From Cryptomeria japonica (lineage: Eukaryota > Streptophyta > Pinopsida > Cupressales > Cupressaceae), in NCBI RefSeq assembly GCF_030272615.1, contig NC_081409.1:20342260-20406259 (forward strand): DNA of 64,000 nucleotides, read 5' to 3'. The translations under genes and the position numbers were made by a program. Numbering within the stretch: position 1 is the first letter of the stretch; the number at the start of each line of letters is the position of its first letter. Under the pieces are notes generated by a model. The model made no database searches. It worked only from the letters and a program-made list of their open reading frames with translations, and was not told the DNA's origin. Shown here in pieces: positions 33,205-45,150 of the stretch.

Positions 33205-36075
33205 CATTAAGATAAATAGGTGCTTACTTTGATTTTTACATACAAGCATTTTAAGACTAACTAGTTTTTTTTAATATATACAAAACATGCAAGCTTATTA
33301 GATTTCTCTTTTATGAATAAATCTCTATTTATTAACACATAGGGCAGATCCTAACATAATACATTAAATGTATTTCTTTTCCTTTTTAAATATCTAGCTG
33401 CTAACTTTAGAGATAGACTATTAATCCTAGATTTATTTTCTGCAATAGTAAAAAGGAAAAAGAAAGATGACAGAATATAATAAATTAAAAACAACAACTA
33501 TAATAGCCTAAAAAAAATCATTTTAAATATTAAACAAGCAAAACCGTTATTCTCCAAATTTCTGTTAAACCATATTTGCATTTGGACATAAATAAATGGG
33601 ACTAAGAGAATCATTTCTAGCTCACTAACTTTAATGTTCTTGTACTCCATTCCTTTCTATTATTTTCAATAAGCGTGAAATGATAAAATGCCTTTCTTTA
33701 TTTTCAAGAATCAAAGCAATAGATTTTACTCATACTATAGAAACTTAACCCATAAATATATATTTTAATTTGCAATAACAACTTAACAAAAGAATACTTT
33801 TCTTTAAAGAATACTTAGAATGCAATATTGTCAACTTTACAAATGGGTGAAATACCCAACTAGTCTCTCAATCCTATTAAATGAGGACTTAAATAGAATA
33901 AATGCATTTCTTTTTGCAAAAAAAATACAACATAAAACTCTTCTTTTACATATCTACAACTGAAATACAATATTACATCTCCTATTCTTTTTCTGCAATT
34001 TAAATAAAATCAGCAACTCCTAGCTTTCCTCTTTTTTTTTCTCTTTTCCAAGCAACCTGCATACAATCTTAAGGCTATGACTATGGAGAGCTCACCTCCC
34101 AGCCTAGGCTTACTAGAAGCCACCCCCGAGCTTGGAGAACCAAGTACTAGATGGGTTACACTCAAGCAAACTCAAAACAAGCAAGGGAAACAAAACTCAA
34201 CAAACATTTTCCCATCCAAGGCTAAACTTCATCACAAAATGTGATGTTTACAAGGGTGGAAGTGGACCAAATACCTTCAGGAGAACTGCATTATAGAAGA
34301 TCACAAGTCATCTCATGGCAACCAAAAATACAACATAAGTCCATTAACCCCACATCCTTATGCCTCCCAAGGCATACATGCCATACTTTCTCCCCTTATG
34401 ACCCCCGAATGCATAAACAAGGCTATGCAGCAAGGGTCACATAAACAAACCCTTGAGATCACTCTCATAATGAGATTCTCTCACTCTAAGGCTATAAAAC
34501 TCCTTCCATCCCCAAGATATTTCTACCCTCCCAAGGGTAGAAGGCCTTGGATACTCCCAAATCACAAGAAAATGCATAAAAAGAAATAAAAGGGAGATCA
34601 CATAATACTTTCACAAAGGAAATACAAAGAAACATCATTTACATTCAAACATCCTTTTAATAAATAAATTTTCAACATGCAAGGAAGAAGATGGACCAAC
34701 CTCCAATCTGCCCAAAGGTTTGCTAGAATCTAGTTGGGGAAGAGCAGCCCAATTCCACAATTCTTTCCTCCAACACTTAGCCAAAATTCTATCTTAAAAC
34801 TGGTTTTCAAATTTGCAAGATCTCCAAAGATGGAGAGTGGGTGATTACTTCCCAACCCCTTGGCTAGAGTGAGAGTTCCCATTGGTTAACCTTCCCAACC
34901 TCTTAAAGGTTACTAAAACTAGAAAGAGAAAAGATAAGAAAAGGTGGGGAATAGAAATTGACACAAGAAAGGAAGGTTACGTAACCTAGGAGGGACCTTC
35001 CAAGTTGGATTTTCGCTCATCTTGGGTAAACCAATTTTTGAGGTGACTAAACAGTCACATGGGAGTAGTCACATGCTTAAAAATACCCCTAACCCATAGG
35101 TATACCCTATGGACCTTTGGAAAAATCCTTAAACTACTCCTAGGAGTCCATTTGACCCCTTAGAAACCCATATGAAGTTAACCTTCGGGTCAAACTTGAG
35201 TTGACAACTCCAAAGACTCTCTACCCAAGGCAAATTTGGGACCACACTCAAATATTTGAAAAGGGCTTTGGTTGAAACAATCTCCCTCCAAGAGACAAGT
35301 CAAAATCTTAACACTATTTAGCACATGTGTCAAGTGACACAATAAAATACATTACAAGATTACACATGGAAATTGTCTCTTGTTGGATTTAAACAAATTA
35401 ATAAATAAAATTTAACACACATGCAACAATTACTATTACGAATAAAATACGATACATACGGGGTGTTTTCTCTCCAAATAGACATCCCCTGGTTTTACGA
35501 ACATACATAGGTCTAGGTTTGGTTCTCCATAAGGTTTCCATGGTCACATGGATAATTTTCCTGCGCATCTCAATTACACATTAGTAATTCCCAAATAGCC
35601 TTATATAATATTAAACACATAATTAAGAATACAATTCAAACACTCTACATACAATTGACATTATACGAATCAATATATCATATATCCAAATCAATCCACA
35701 TAAGCAATTATCATAATCTTCATAAATTTCATCCATTCATAAGATATGCATCATATTTCTAACATCATAATAAAGTCCTGCAAATCAAATAAATGACATA
35801 CACCATCTCAATGTTATCTCATCCTAGAATCATATAAAATTCTATATCCATAATGCATAGAAATGAAGCATCAATATATCAATGTTATCCAATCATGGGA
35901 TCATGTAAAGTTCTAAATCCATAATGCATAGAAATAAAGCATCAATATATCAATTTTATCCAATCATGGGATCATGTAAAGTTCTAAATCCATAATGCAT
36001 AGAAATAAGGCATCCATAATAGTTCCAACATGAAAATCACTGAAATGCTAGGATGGGTCGGGGTAGGGCCTCACA
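33205..36075 (-). repeat. E5: probable solo gypsy LTR, second segment
   Basis: Continues E5 after E6. It is AT-rich without a supportable gene. It contains a block near 34070-34560 of C-rich, gene-like but frame-poor sequence and a 71-bp tandem repeat near its end. It ends gtagggcctcaca at 36075, which in minus orientation is the LTR start TGTGAGGCCC. Assignment as an LTR rests on the terminal motifs, the near-duplication ttaat/ttaaa and E3-like flanks. It has no partner in the window. Confidence 0.5.
35810..36020. repeat. 71-bp tandem repeat, about three copies
   Basis: The phrase taatgcatagaaat recurs at 35851, 35922 and 35993, exactly 71 bases apart, with the surrounding atcatgtaaagttctaaatc also repeating. 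The first copy is more diverged; the second and third are nearly identical. Confidence 0.85.
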
Positions 36076-36080
36076 TTAAA

Positions 36081-36250
36081 TTACCATCACTCAGAATTCA
36101 ATATCCTTTTCTAGAGGTTGAATCTAGTGTATTTTCTCTCCTCTTCTAATGCAATGCGTGAAAAGTGTTTGAAGGGGGATCCAAAGTGAAACTTTCATCT
36201 CTCCTCGGAGGGAAAAAATGATTTTTTGTAGATCTCCATCATTTATCTTT
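36081..36250 (+). repeat. E3: possible third segment of the old E9-family LTR
   Basis: Short matches to the end of the E9 LTR: aagtgaaa, then ctctcctcggag (12 bases exact), then a t-rich end with taca near 36250. Intervening sequence aligns poorly, and a minus-strand frame also reads through part of it. Weak; kept because it would close the E3 LTR on the far side of E5. Confidence 0.3.
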
Positions 36251-36329
36251 TTCCACCATTATAGATACAAAGAATCAATATCAAGAACTCTTTCAACAAT
36301 CAAATGGTAGGTATCCTATTGATTGGGTT

Positions 36330-37339
36330 CCCCAGCTAACAAATTCAAAATTGCATAAATTGATTCTCTGAAATGTTGCCTACACCTATCGAGATATTTG
36401 ACCTATCCATCCCCAGTCAAAATTGTAGGAATATCCCACATCTGAAGACCTTTAAATGATTCTAACTTTTCCTTCAATAGCTTGTCCTCTTCCTCCATGT
36501 GTGGGAGTTCTTTTATCACGAGGTTGTAATTTTTCCATGTCATCCGGACACAATTTTCAGTGCATCAGACACATTTTTCACTACCAAAATAATCTCCTTT
36601 AACATGGTGGCCTTAGAGAACCATGCAGCCCTCAATGGTTGAAAAAATGCAAGAATGTCACCCAATTGGGTGCGGTGTTGAAACACAAAAGAATAAGAAG
36701 CATGTACATCAACTAACTTAGCCAACATTTTGTTAGTGATTTGCAAAATTGTAGCTTTTCTTATTTCTAAGAATTCATTTTCTGCTTCCTCCTTCATCTT
36801 TTGCATATCTTCCTTCATTTTTTGAATCTCTTCTAGCTACTGCTTTGTCATCTTGGTGCATTCTCCCATTTCCAACTCTTACCTTAGCTTGACATTTTTC
36901 AATGTACAACTAATTATGGTTGGCAGCAAGAGAAATGTGTCTTTTCTTGAGCTCTTCATTCTTCATCGCTTCTTCTTTATGAACAATCTTGGCAAAATGA
37001 GTAGCATGGAATGACAATGTGGCTTCTTTTGGGGTTGTGGTGTCAGCTAAGGTTCTAACAATTGCATCCCCCACCCTTTATTCTAAACCATGTAATATAA
37101 TTGGCTTGTCAATATTGGGGGCCTTTTTCCAAAATGCAAATGCCTTGATACTTGGGTTAAGTCTTGAGCCATGCTTCCCAAATTCTTGGGCATAAATTAG
37201 ATCCTTCTGCCTCACTACTTGATCTAATATTAAAAATCTCTCCACATCCCACCCAAGGATCAACATCATGTTGTTGTTTTTTATCATCTCTCTTGCCTCT
37301 CGAGGAGTGCACTCAATGTGTTCCTTGTCAAATTTTGTA
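36330..37339 (-). pseudogene. Unknown minus-strand coding sequence, C-terminal part
   Basis: Continues the decayed coding sequence at 43046-45114 on the other side of E7. Removing E7 and one gtttc copy joins the two in the same frame. It encodes CTPREAREMIKNNNMM, WDVERFLILDQVVRQKDL and a Lys/Glu-rich coiled-coil-like segment (MKEDMQKMKEEAENEFLEIR), with stops near 37078, 36838 and 36540 and a likely frameshift after. I do not recognise the family and saw no polymerase or Gag motif. It could be a decayed host gene or part of another retroelement's accessory ORF. Confidence 0.5.
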
Positions 37340-37344
37340 GTTTC

Positions 37345-38115
37345 TATTAGGATTCCCAAAGATATTGAGGAGGGGGGGTGAATCAGTATCTAACTAGTTA
37401 ATGGATTTTCTTAACTTATTAAATGAAAAACATTCCAAAACTATGTACCGATAAACCAAAATTAATGCAGTAAATAAAAACAATAAGCACAACATGAAAA
37501 GCACACCATAACACAATATTTTTAGCAAGGAAACCTGATGTGGGAAAAACCTCGGTGGGATTTGTGACCCATAATATTCGCTTACAATAAGAGAATATTA
37601 CTATTACAATAGGGGCCTGCACATGCAGGAAGGCCAACTACCTAAATCTCACTGCTTACATAAAAAAAGAGAAGTCTCACTGACTTACAAAAGTGGATTC
37701 TGAAAATCCAATGTCATGTAATTCTACAAAAGGGCATCTGTTATGCCAGATCCAATACGGGTTTAAGCTCTGCAACTTCCAAAACCTTATACCAAAGTCT
37801 ACCTTAATATTTGCATCAATAATCTAACCATATCTGCATCTAAAAATGATTTACATGAACTCAGACTTATATGAGTCATATTACAACTTTCCTTGTCGTC
37901 TTACAAAAAGATATTACAATTAATTACATTTTGTAATAAATAAAATATTGTCGGTCAGGGTGTCAGTAATCAATCTTTTTGGTGCCAGTGAACGTATACC
38001 GGTGTAGATTTTGTCGGTGTCGGTGTCTTTCGGTATCATATGATTGTAATGTTGCCATCAATGAAAATACCTTCAATCACCTACAATTTCTCATTGGAGT
38101 GTGCATTTGCCAACA
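37345..38115 (-). repeat. E7 3' LTR
   Basis: 771 bp, the partner of 42265-43040 (776 bp). It starts tattagg (partner ttttagg) and ends tttgccaaca. The G-rich box gaggagggggggtgaatcag lies at 37367-37386, close to the LTR edge. Confidence 0.9.
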
Positions 38116-38130
38116 ATCTCCCCCTTTGGC
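38116..38130 (-). other. E7 polypurine tract
   Basis: The minus strand reads gccaaagggggagat directly before TGTTGGCAAATG, identical to the E4 tract. Confidence 0.85.
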
Positions 38131-38295
38131 ATTGATGGCAACACTCATGAGAAAAATCTAAAAAGTGTCCAAAAAAGTGTCCTACCAAAACTATCAAAAC
38201 TGTGTGATTTGCATGCTCCCCTGAACTGATGATGTCTCTGATAATCATTTTTCTCATCTCCACTACTCCCCCTTTGGCATCAATGACAAAGTTTG

Positions 38296-40790
38296 TCATT
38301 CAATGTCAATGGAGTGTGATTCCTGCCTAGGTCCTTGTAACTGGTGGGTTACAATCTGATAAATGTCTACCAATGCAAAATTTTGACTGTCGCTAAACCT
38401 TTCACTATCCTTTATTGTTGCTTCTATTCTCTGAATTGTACCAGTGAGTATGTGCATTTTCTCTTCCAGTGTCTTAAGTCCCAGAACCAGAGCCTCAGAA
38501 ATCTCTTTTCTCAAAGAGATGAGGTTATCCAATTTAGGGCAAATCCTTTGCCTTAGATTTTATTCTTTCTTTATCTTTTTCTAATTTTTCAATTTTCTCC
38601 TCAAGAGCTGCAATTTCCTTTTCAACTACCAAAAATGAATCTAAATTTCCTATTAAGTTGTTAGCAATATTGTTGATTTCTTTTTGTTCTTTGCTAATCT
38701 CTGAATCTATGTCCTCTGTCAAAATGTCAGTTTTGGAGGTATCTTTGTACAGTTTCTTGAAGTCCAAGATTGTTTTGCCTAATACCAGTAATAAGGTTTC
38801 CATTTGTTCCTTATTATTCTTAACTGTCTCCTCAAAGAATTTTTCCTTCTCCTTATTCATTTTCTCTCGGAAGGTGTCTTCATTTATTTGATCTAGTGTT
38901 ATTAGATTGTCGGTAATATACAGTCTCTTTTGTTATTTCATTTACTCTGCCTGCCATTAGTGTAACATGTTGGTGACCAATTGAAAATACTATCTGGTTT
39001 GCTTCACTGATTAGCTCATCAATTTCTTGTGTGGAGTTCACTGGGTGAACTGCAAGTAGCTTCTCTATTTTTATCTTTTTGTCCAATTCCACAATGGCTA
39101 CCCTTCTAGCTTCTAATCTTCTATACAAATCATTTGGTATCTCATCCACAATTTCTATTAGAAATTTCTTATAAATATCTAAGTGTAAGATTACACTATT
39201 TTATATGCTCTCCTTTTCATCATTTGATAGTGTGTTATATAACTTATTGATGTTTTTCAATTTCCCATCCTCGGTTATTTCATTCAGAAGTTTGTCAAAT
39301 GGTGGAATAACCTGTCTTTCTTTTATTTTCTTTGGTGTCAATTTCTTAGCTGGAGGCCTAACTACCTGTTGCTTTTGTCTTGTCCTTCTGGGTGTAGGTG
39401 AGGATATCGGTGAGGGTTTTCTTTTTCTTTCTACCCTTTTGAACTCAGTGGGTATCTCACTATCTGAGGAAGTAGCAACCGGTGAAATATGTGTTTCTGG
39501 TTGTAGCCCTTCCAATTCACTCTCCTTAATACCTTTTTTATTCAAAACATCTTTCTTGATTGCTTTTTCCTACCTTGAACCTCTCCTAACTATCTGCTTA
39601 GTTTTCTTAACTCTTTTCTGAGATTGAATGCCACTTTCAATTGTTTCAGCATTGCCAAATACTTTCTTTGTCGATTCCTTAGGGGCTTCTAAGAGGGCTT
39701 TTGCATAAGTTTCAACTATGTTGTCATCTGCCTCATATCCCATCTCTATAACCCAAATAGTCCTAGGGATAACAGCCTCCATCCAGATTTCATCTTTCTT
39801 GATCACAAAGCATATCTCTTTTTAATACTTATCAACAATTGCTTGAGATAGCCTTATTCTTGTCTTCATTCTTGCTTTCAAAGTTTGAATATATTCATTT
39901 ATGTTTTTCTCCCTATCCTCTCTCATGTTGTTCAGTATATCTAGAAGTTGTTTTCCTACCGGGATATCAAAACCAAAGTCTTTCCTACCAATACTGGGAA
40001 CTTGCTTGGTAATGTACATCATTAAGCATACAAGCAGGTTGCCAAATCTGAAAGTTTCTTTCTTATCACCTTTGATTTTCTTCAAGTTGTCTATCAGTTC
40101 ATCTTTAAGCCACTCACATACATCAATTCTTGAATTGTCATTCACCATGTCATATGTACTTTTAATACATAGGCTAGAGACTGAGTTTAGTCTATTTGCA
40201 TGTGTAGCCTTATAACCAAGTATCATGCTAAAAAATCTAACATTTATATCTTTCACATCGTTTACTCTTAGGGATCTTTTGTCAAAAGTTGCACCGGTTA
40301 GGGTCATCACAATGTCATTTCAAACCTTCTTAGTTCTGTCAGGCCTGCTACCGGTGGAAGGTAACTATGTCACTGCCCTAACTACCTCTTTAGTAGTCTT
40401 ATGGATGGAATCCAACCAAAAGAACTCACCATGTACTCTACTCAAGACAATTCTTATCACATCCTTAGGGAAATCAGGGATACTAAGAATGTCCACAAAG
40501 CCTAGGGTTTCCACAATCTTGTGTTCCAGTTTAACATTTCCATGTTCATCACAAATTATAGTCCTATACATGTTAATTATTTCTTCAGCTCCTAGTTCCT
40601 CAATATGACAATGTATATACATTCTAGGATCCTCTGCATAAACTACTCCCTTAGGTAATTTTGAGAATTCTTCTAGGGTATCATCTTTCTTCTCAATTTT
40701 GAGAATAAGTTTGAACACAGGTCTAGGGCACTTAATAACTTCAATCACTATAGGGTTTGCAATGAATTCGGGTGCAGATGAAGAAGCCAT
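38296..40790 (-). pseudogene. E7 ORF2: long protein of unknown function, about 830 codons
   Basis: ATG at 40790 (MASSSAPEF). One frame to 38880 with in-frame stops near 40365, 39822, 39570 and 39201, then two frameshifts before the end near 38296. The blocks IVLSRVHGEFFWLDS, TTKEVVRAVT, ATHANRLNSVSS, RIDVCEWLKDELI, FRFGNLLVCLMMYI and QVPSIG match the E2 ORF2 series in order. A basic, Pro-rich stretch (KRKPSPISSPTPRRTRQKQ) follows, then a long coiled-coil-like C-terminus (EKEIAALEEKIEKLEKDKER). Two diverged insertions keeping the same modules argues that ORF2 was a real protein, not chance. Family not recognised; no catalytic motif seen. Confidence 0.7.
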
Positions 40791-41080
40791 AGTTATAAAT
40801 ACCTTAATCTGCCTTTAGGATGATTTGCTTCACTTTTCACTATGGATGCCTTCGCTCGGGATTTTCCTATTCTCTGGAGATTTGAATGCTCAATGAATGA
40901 AAAAAGAACCAAAACACTTGCTTTATAGTGTAATTGCCTTCAACTACCACATTTAACACCTGTCGGTTAAGTCAAAACTTAACTCATCTATCGGTAAAGA
41001 AGTAATCCAAATTTTCACCATCAACCGAGGGTTAATTAGCATGTTTTCAATTTGTTGTCATACCCCCAAAGGATTATTTC

Positions 41081-42193
41081 TCAGTTAGATGAAGAATCTC
41101 CTTCTAGTGGAGTGATACTCTGTTCTATCGGTAAAGGATTAGCTTCACTAACATTCATGTCAGACTTTGTAATCCATTGTTTTGAAAATTCTTGCTTTAC
41201 CTCTTCAACCTTTTCTTTATCTTTCAAGCTAGGTCCTTTGTTATTTGTCGGTGATGTCTTACTTCTACAGAATTTTGCAATATGTCCAATCTTGTTACAA
41301 GCATAACAAGTCACATTGTTTTTCTGAATAGCTTTCCCACATCCCATACCAGTATGTGTTCTGCATTGATTAGATAGATGTCCAAATCTTCCACAAATAT
41401 AACATCTTTCATTCATTCTACAATTTTTTGAATTATGACCAACTTTATTGCATTTAGAACATTGACCAGTGGGTACATTATTATTCTAATAGTTTCTAAA
41501 TCTACACTAATTTTCTCTATGACCGTACTTGTTACAGTTAAATCATTTCCCATTAAATTTATAAGCATTAGGTTGTCTTACCAGTTTGTTGTGATCATGT
41601 TTGTTTGTAGTGCCAAATCTTTCACCAACTTGAAAGCCAAGGCCATTTGTATCTCCATTAGGTTTCTATTTCTTCAGCATGTCATCAAGTTCTTCTGAAC
41701 TTTTCTTGAATTTCTCCTTATGTTGATTTGTGGTAGCTAACTCATTTTCCAAGAAATCTTTCTGTCCCATGAGTTTAGTTCTGTCATTTTGTGTATGCAT
41801 AAAATCTATCTTTAACATATCATTTTCATGACCGAGTCTTGTGTTTTCATTTCCAACATCATTTAGTCTTCTAACCAAGTCATCTTCATTCTTCTTTCTA
41901 TCTTCAATGTCTTTACAAACTCTTATAGTCATATCTTGCATCTTATTCTTCATTGTATTGTTTTCTTGTCTTAGTTTAGTCACAAGGTCATTAAGAGTTT
42001 CTTTTTCATCATCATCACTCTACATTTTCTCATAAAGTTCTCTTCTTTTGTTCCTAGCAATAGTGAGATGTTTCTGAAGTCCTTGAATGATTTCCTGTGC
42101 AGCCTTCAGATCATTTTCAAGTTTGATACTCTTCACCTTTTCTGCATCATAATCTGCAAGAGATGTTTCTAGTTGCTTCCTCAAGTTTTCCAT
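41081..42193 (-). pseudogene. E7 Gag-like protein: coiled coil plus CCHC knuckles
   Basis: First ATG after the primer-binding site is 42193 (MENLRKQLE). A heptad-rich N-terminus of about 170 residues is followed by CCHC units: CSKCNKVGHNSKNC, CYICGRFGHLSNQC and CYACNKIGHIAKFC are intact, and one upstream unit (FNCNKYGHRENQC) has lost its first Cys to a stop or nearby change. In-frame stops lie near 42020, 41666, 41542 and 41486. The stop at 41081 after GDSSSN appears natural. The plan is the same as the E2 Gag-like protein. RNA packaging is inferred from the knuckles. The spacer 40791-41080 before ORF2 holds no gene. Confidence 0.8.
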
Positions 42194-42250
42194 CTCTACC
42201 AGTGTCAAAATCTTCCTCAAGTTGTTAGGCTTTTGAAAATAGAGGACCAA

Positions 42251-42264
42251 GCCCTGATACCAAT
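42251..42264 (-). other. E7 primer-binding site (initiator tRNA-Met type)
   Basis: The minus strand next to the 5' LTR reads atTGGTATCAGGGC, one base off TGGTATCAGAGC. Confidence 0.85.
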
Positions 42265-43040
42265 TTTTAGGTATCCCAAAGATACTAAGAGGGGGGGTGA
42301 ATCAGTATCTAACTAGTTAATGGATTTTCTTAACTTATTAAACGAAAAGCATTCCAAAACTATGTACCGGTAAACCAAAATTAATGCAGTAAATAAGAAT
42401 AATAAGCACAACATGAAAAGAACACCATAACACAATATTTTTAACAAGGAAACCCTATGTGGGAAAAACCTTGAAGGGATTTGTGACCCACAATATTCAC
42501 TTACTGGCCAATAAGAGAATATTACTATTACAATAGGGGCCTGCACATGTAGGAAGGCCAACTGCCTAAAGCTCATTGCTTACATACAAAAAGAGAAGTC
42601 TCACTGACTTACAAAAGTGGATTATGAAAATCCAATGTCATGTACTGCTACAAAAGGGCATCTTCTATGCCAGATCCAATACCGATTTGAGCTCTACAAC
42701 TTCCAAAACCTTATACCAAACTCTACCTTAATATTCGCATTAATAATCTAACCATATCCACATCTAAAAAATGATTTACATGAACTCATACTTATATGAA
42801 TCATATTACAACTTGCCTTGTCGTCTTACAAAAATATATTACAATTAATTACATTTTGCAATAAATAAAATCCTGTCGGCTAGGGTGTCGATAATCAATC
42901 TTTTCGGTGTCGGTGAACATATGCTGAAGTAGAGTCTGTTGGTGTTGGTGCATGCTAGTATCATATGATTGTAAGATTTCCATCAATGATAATACCTTCA
43001 ATCACCTATATTTTCTCATTGGAGTGTGCATTTGCCAACA
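42265..43040 (-). repeat. E7 5' LTR
   Basis: 776 bp, the partner of 37345-38115, with scattered substitutions and small indels. The G-rich box actaagagggggggtgaatc lies at 42284-42303. Confidence 0.9.
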
Positions 43041-43045
43041 GTTTC

Positions 43046-45114
43046 CTCATCTGATAAATACTTTAATTTCTCCTTTAACCAAAAAGCTTTGAATTTTGAG
43101 GTTTTGACAAAATTATCATCAAACGGTAATTAAATGCAAGCAATTATCCTTTCATCTTGTTCTTACTACTCTGGGATAAATCTAGGGAAAATTGTCCTAT
43201 CCTCAAAATTAGGGATGTCTATTGAATCATCATCTCAAAAAGTTTCTCGAGAGGGAGATGGTGGTTAGAAATTTGCGTCCACTTCTTCATTCACAATCTA
43301 CACAAAATCTGATATTTTAGCCTTCCCCTTCTCAATTTTCCTGGTTACACTTGTTGTGGGTTGTCCTTCATGGGGGGCTTGTTGTGAGGAGGCATCTTGT
43401 GAAAATACCTCTTTGAAAATTTCCTTCCCTTTTTCTTTGTACACAGTTGGGGAAGTATCGACAAGCCTTTCTTCTTCCTTCCCTACTAGCTACTCTGCTT
43501 CAGCCTGTGCCAATTCATTCGTGACAATGGCTTCAAAATTCCTCATCTTATTTATCTTTCTTGCAAAATCATTTTGTATGTTATAGAAAAATCCCTAGAA
43601 GTCAAGGTCCTTTTCTCTCCTATCCCTTTCTAATTTCTTGAGGTACTCCCACTTTTTTCTTCTTTGGAAAACCTCCTTGGGACCATTCTAATTAGGTCCT
43701 TGTACTCATCATGCTAATGGGAAATGCCCTTTCCTTTCATCTTTTGTGTCATTAGCTCATTAATGTAACCCTCTAGATAAAAATCATGAGCTTTTCCTAC
43801 TTGAAGGTGGTAGGTGCTCACCATGAAGTCTTGCACCTTTCCAAGTGTATCACATCCCACACTAAAATCTTCATACATGGTGAGTTGCACAAGGTTTATT
43901 CATTTCTTTGCAGTCTATATCAATTCCTTCTCCATCAAAAAAAGTTTCCACATGAATTCCATGAAAGAAAGCCTTGGAGAGACAATTATTAGCAAAATGT
44001 GGGGTTGTTGAGGGCACCCATATACCCTAATTATTATGCAAACTGAATAGCAAAAAAAATCACAAAAATTGTGAGAAAATGCACCTTCTGGAAATTCAAC
44101 ACCCTTGGGTCTACAACTTTTCACCCTTATAACCTTTACCATTTCAACTAGGAATGTTGGCAATTGGACCCCACATATCCCTAGGATATTGAAAACAAAA
44201 TGGTCAAGTAATGCTCTATAATTTGAATCTCTTATCCCATACTTGAATCCATCTCTAAATTGGCCATATGTTGCCTATCTATGGGTCAAAAATTTTTACC
44301 TTTAGGGACTCATCCCAATCTGCCATGTTTTGAAAAAGAATCAGAAGACATAATAAAGAATAATATTTGAAGTCTATTTTGAATTTCCCATCCTCTGCTT
44401 TTATAAACCCCTCATGTATCTTTTCTTGAATGTAAGTGGCAAAGGCATATAATTCATTGGTTTGGGGGTATTGTATCTTTATTTCCATCATCATGTAATC
44501 TACTATCATTTGAGTTCTTCCACAATCTTCTTCCAAAATTTGGCAAATATCATAACAGGTTTTTATAAAATAGTGCTCAAAAGTTGACAAATTGAAAGAC
44601 TCCTTTTCTAAACTCAAAATGTAATTCTTGTCCCCTTTAAACATATTTCTCCAATATTGGGGAATCAACCACTCTCTAAATAAGTCTCTCTTCATGCTCT
44701 ATTCAGTCCCTAGCCTCTTCAAGTCAATGAATCTGAGAGTGCTTCTATCCAAATTAAACCGCTAAATTATAGCATCCCTTGCCACACCGACCAAAATATG
44801 ACCAGTTGTCATTCTTATTGTCATAGTCTCAAGATGGTAGTGCTTGGAAATTTATTTGATCAATAGTGACTCAACAAAGACATTAGGGACCGCCAATTCA
44901 CCTAAATTGAGGTTCTAGGGGTTTGACACTGGAGTAGCCTTTTCCCTATTTCCATAGAAAAAATATCCCATTCCCTATCTGTAGTGATGGCATCTCTATA
45001 GTTGGAGCTCTTATCATTGAATGTAGTTTTAAATGTCTCCTGCATTATGGACCCTTTGAACAATTCTAGTATGTCCTCGTGTAAACCCCTTGTGTCCCTC
45101 TTCTTCCTCTTCAT
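43046..45114 (-). pseudogene. Unknown minus-strand coding sequence, N-terminal part
   Basis: Decayed coding sequence entering at about 45114 (MKRKKRDTRGLHEDI) and ending at E7. The longest open piece, 44695-44279, encodes KRDLFREWLIPQYW, FKGDKNYILSLEKESFNL and a CYDICQILEEDCGRTQ block. A Glu/Lys-rich linker with frequent stops covers 43700-43100, and WLKEKLKYLSDEE lies against E7. It has several stops and probable frameshifts, more than in the retroelement frames. No known domain recognised. Its left end continues at 37339. E8 is inserted just beyond its upstream end at 45151. Confidence 0.5.
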
Positions 45115-45150
45115 TTCCTCTAATTTTTCCTCAACCTCCTTAGTTATTTC

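Larger units (their letters stand above)
37345..43040 (-). mobile_element. E7: second polymerase-less LTR element with Gag-like ORF and ORF2
   Basis: Perfect 5-bp target duplication gtttc (37340-37344 and 43041-43045). LTRs are 37345-38115 and 42265-43040. The minus strand reads primer-binding site, coiled-coil/CCHC Gag-like ORF, ORF2, polypurine tract. No RT, integrase, RNase H or protease motif was found in any frame. The architecture matches E2, but sequence similarity is limited to protein blocks and LTR ends, so these are two families of one type. The PPT and LTR start (gccaaagggggagat, TGTTGGCA) are the same as in the copia element E4, making E4-type enzymes the likely helper. Confidence 0.88.

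Noticed and set aside
34070-34560. Possible host gene exon in a C-rich stretch
   Set aside because: No long frame on either strand, no motif, and it lies within the inferred E5 LTR.
36310-36314. ggtat as the far target duplication of E3 (ggtat precedes 12341)
   Set aside because: The sequence before it does not end like an E9-family LTR (taca), so the match is probably chance.
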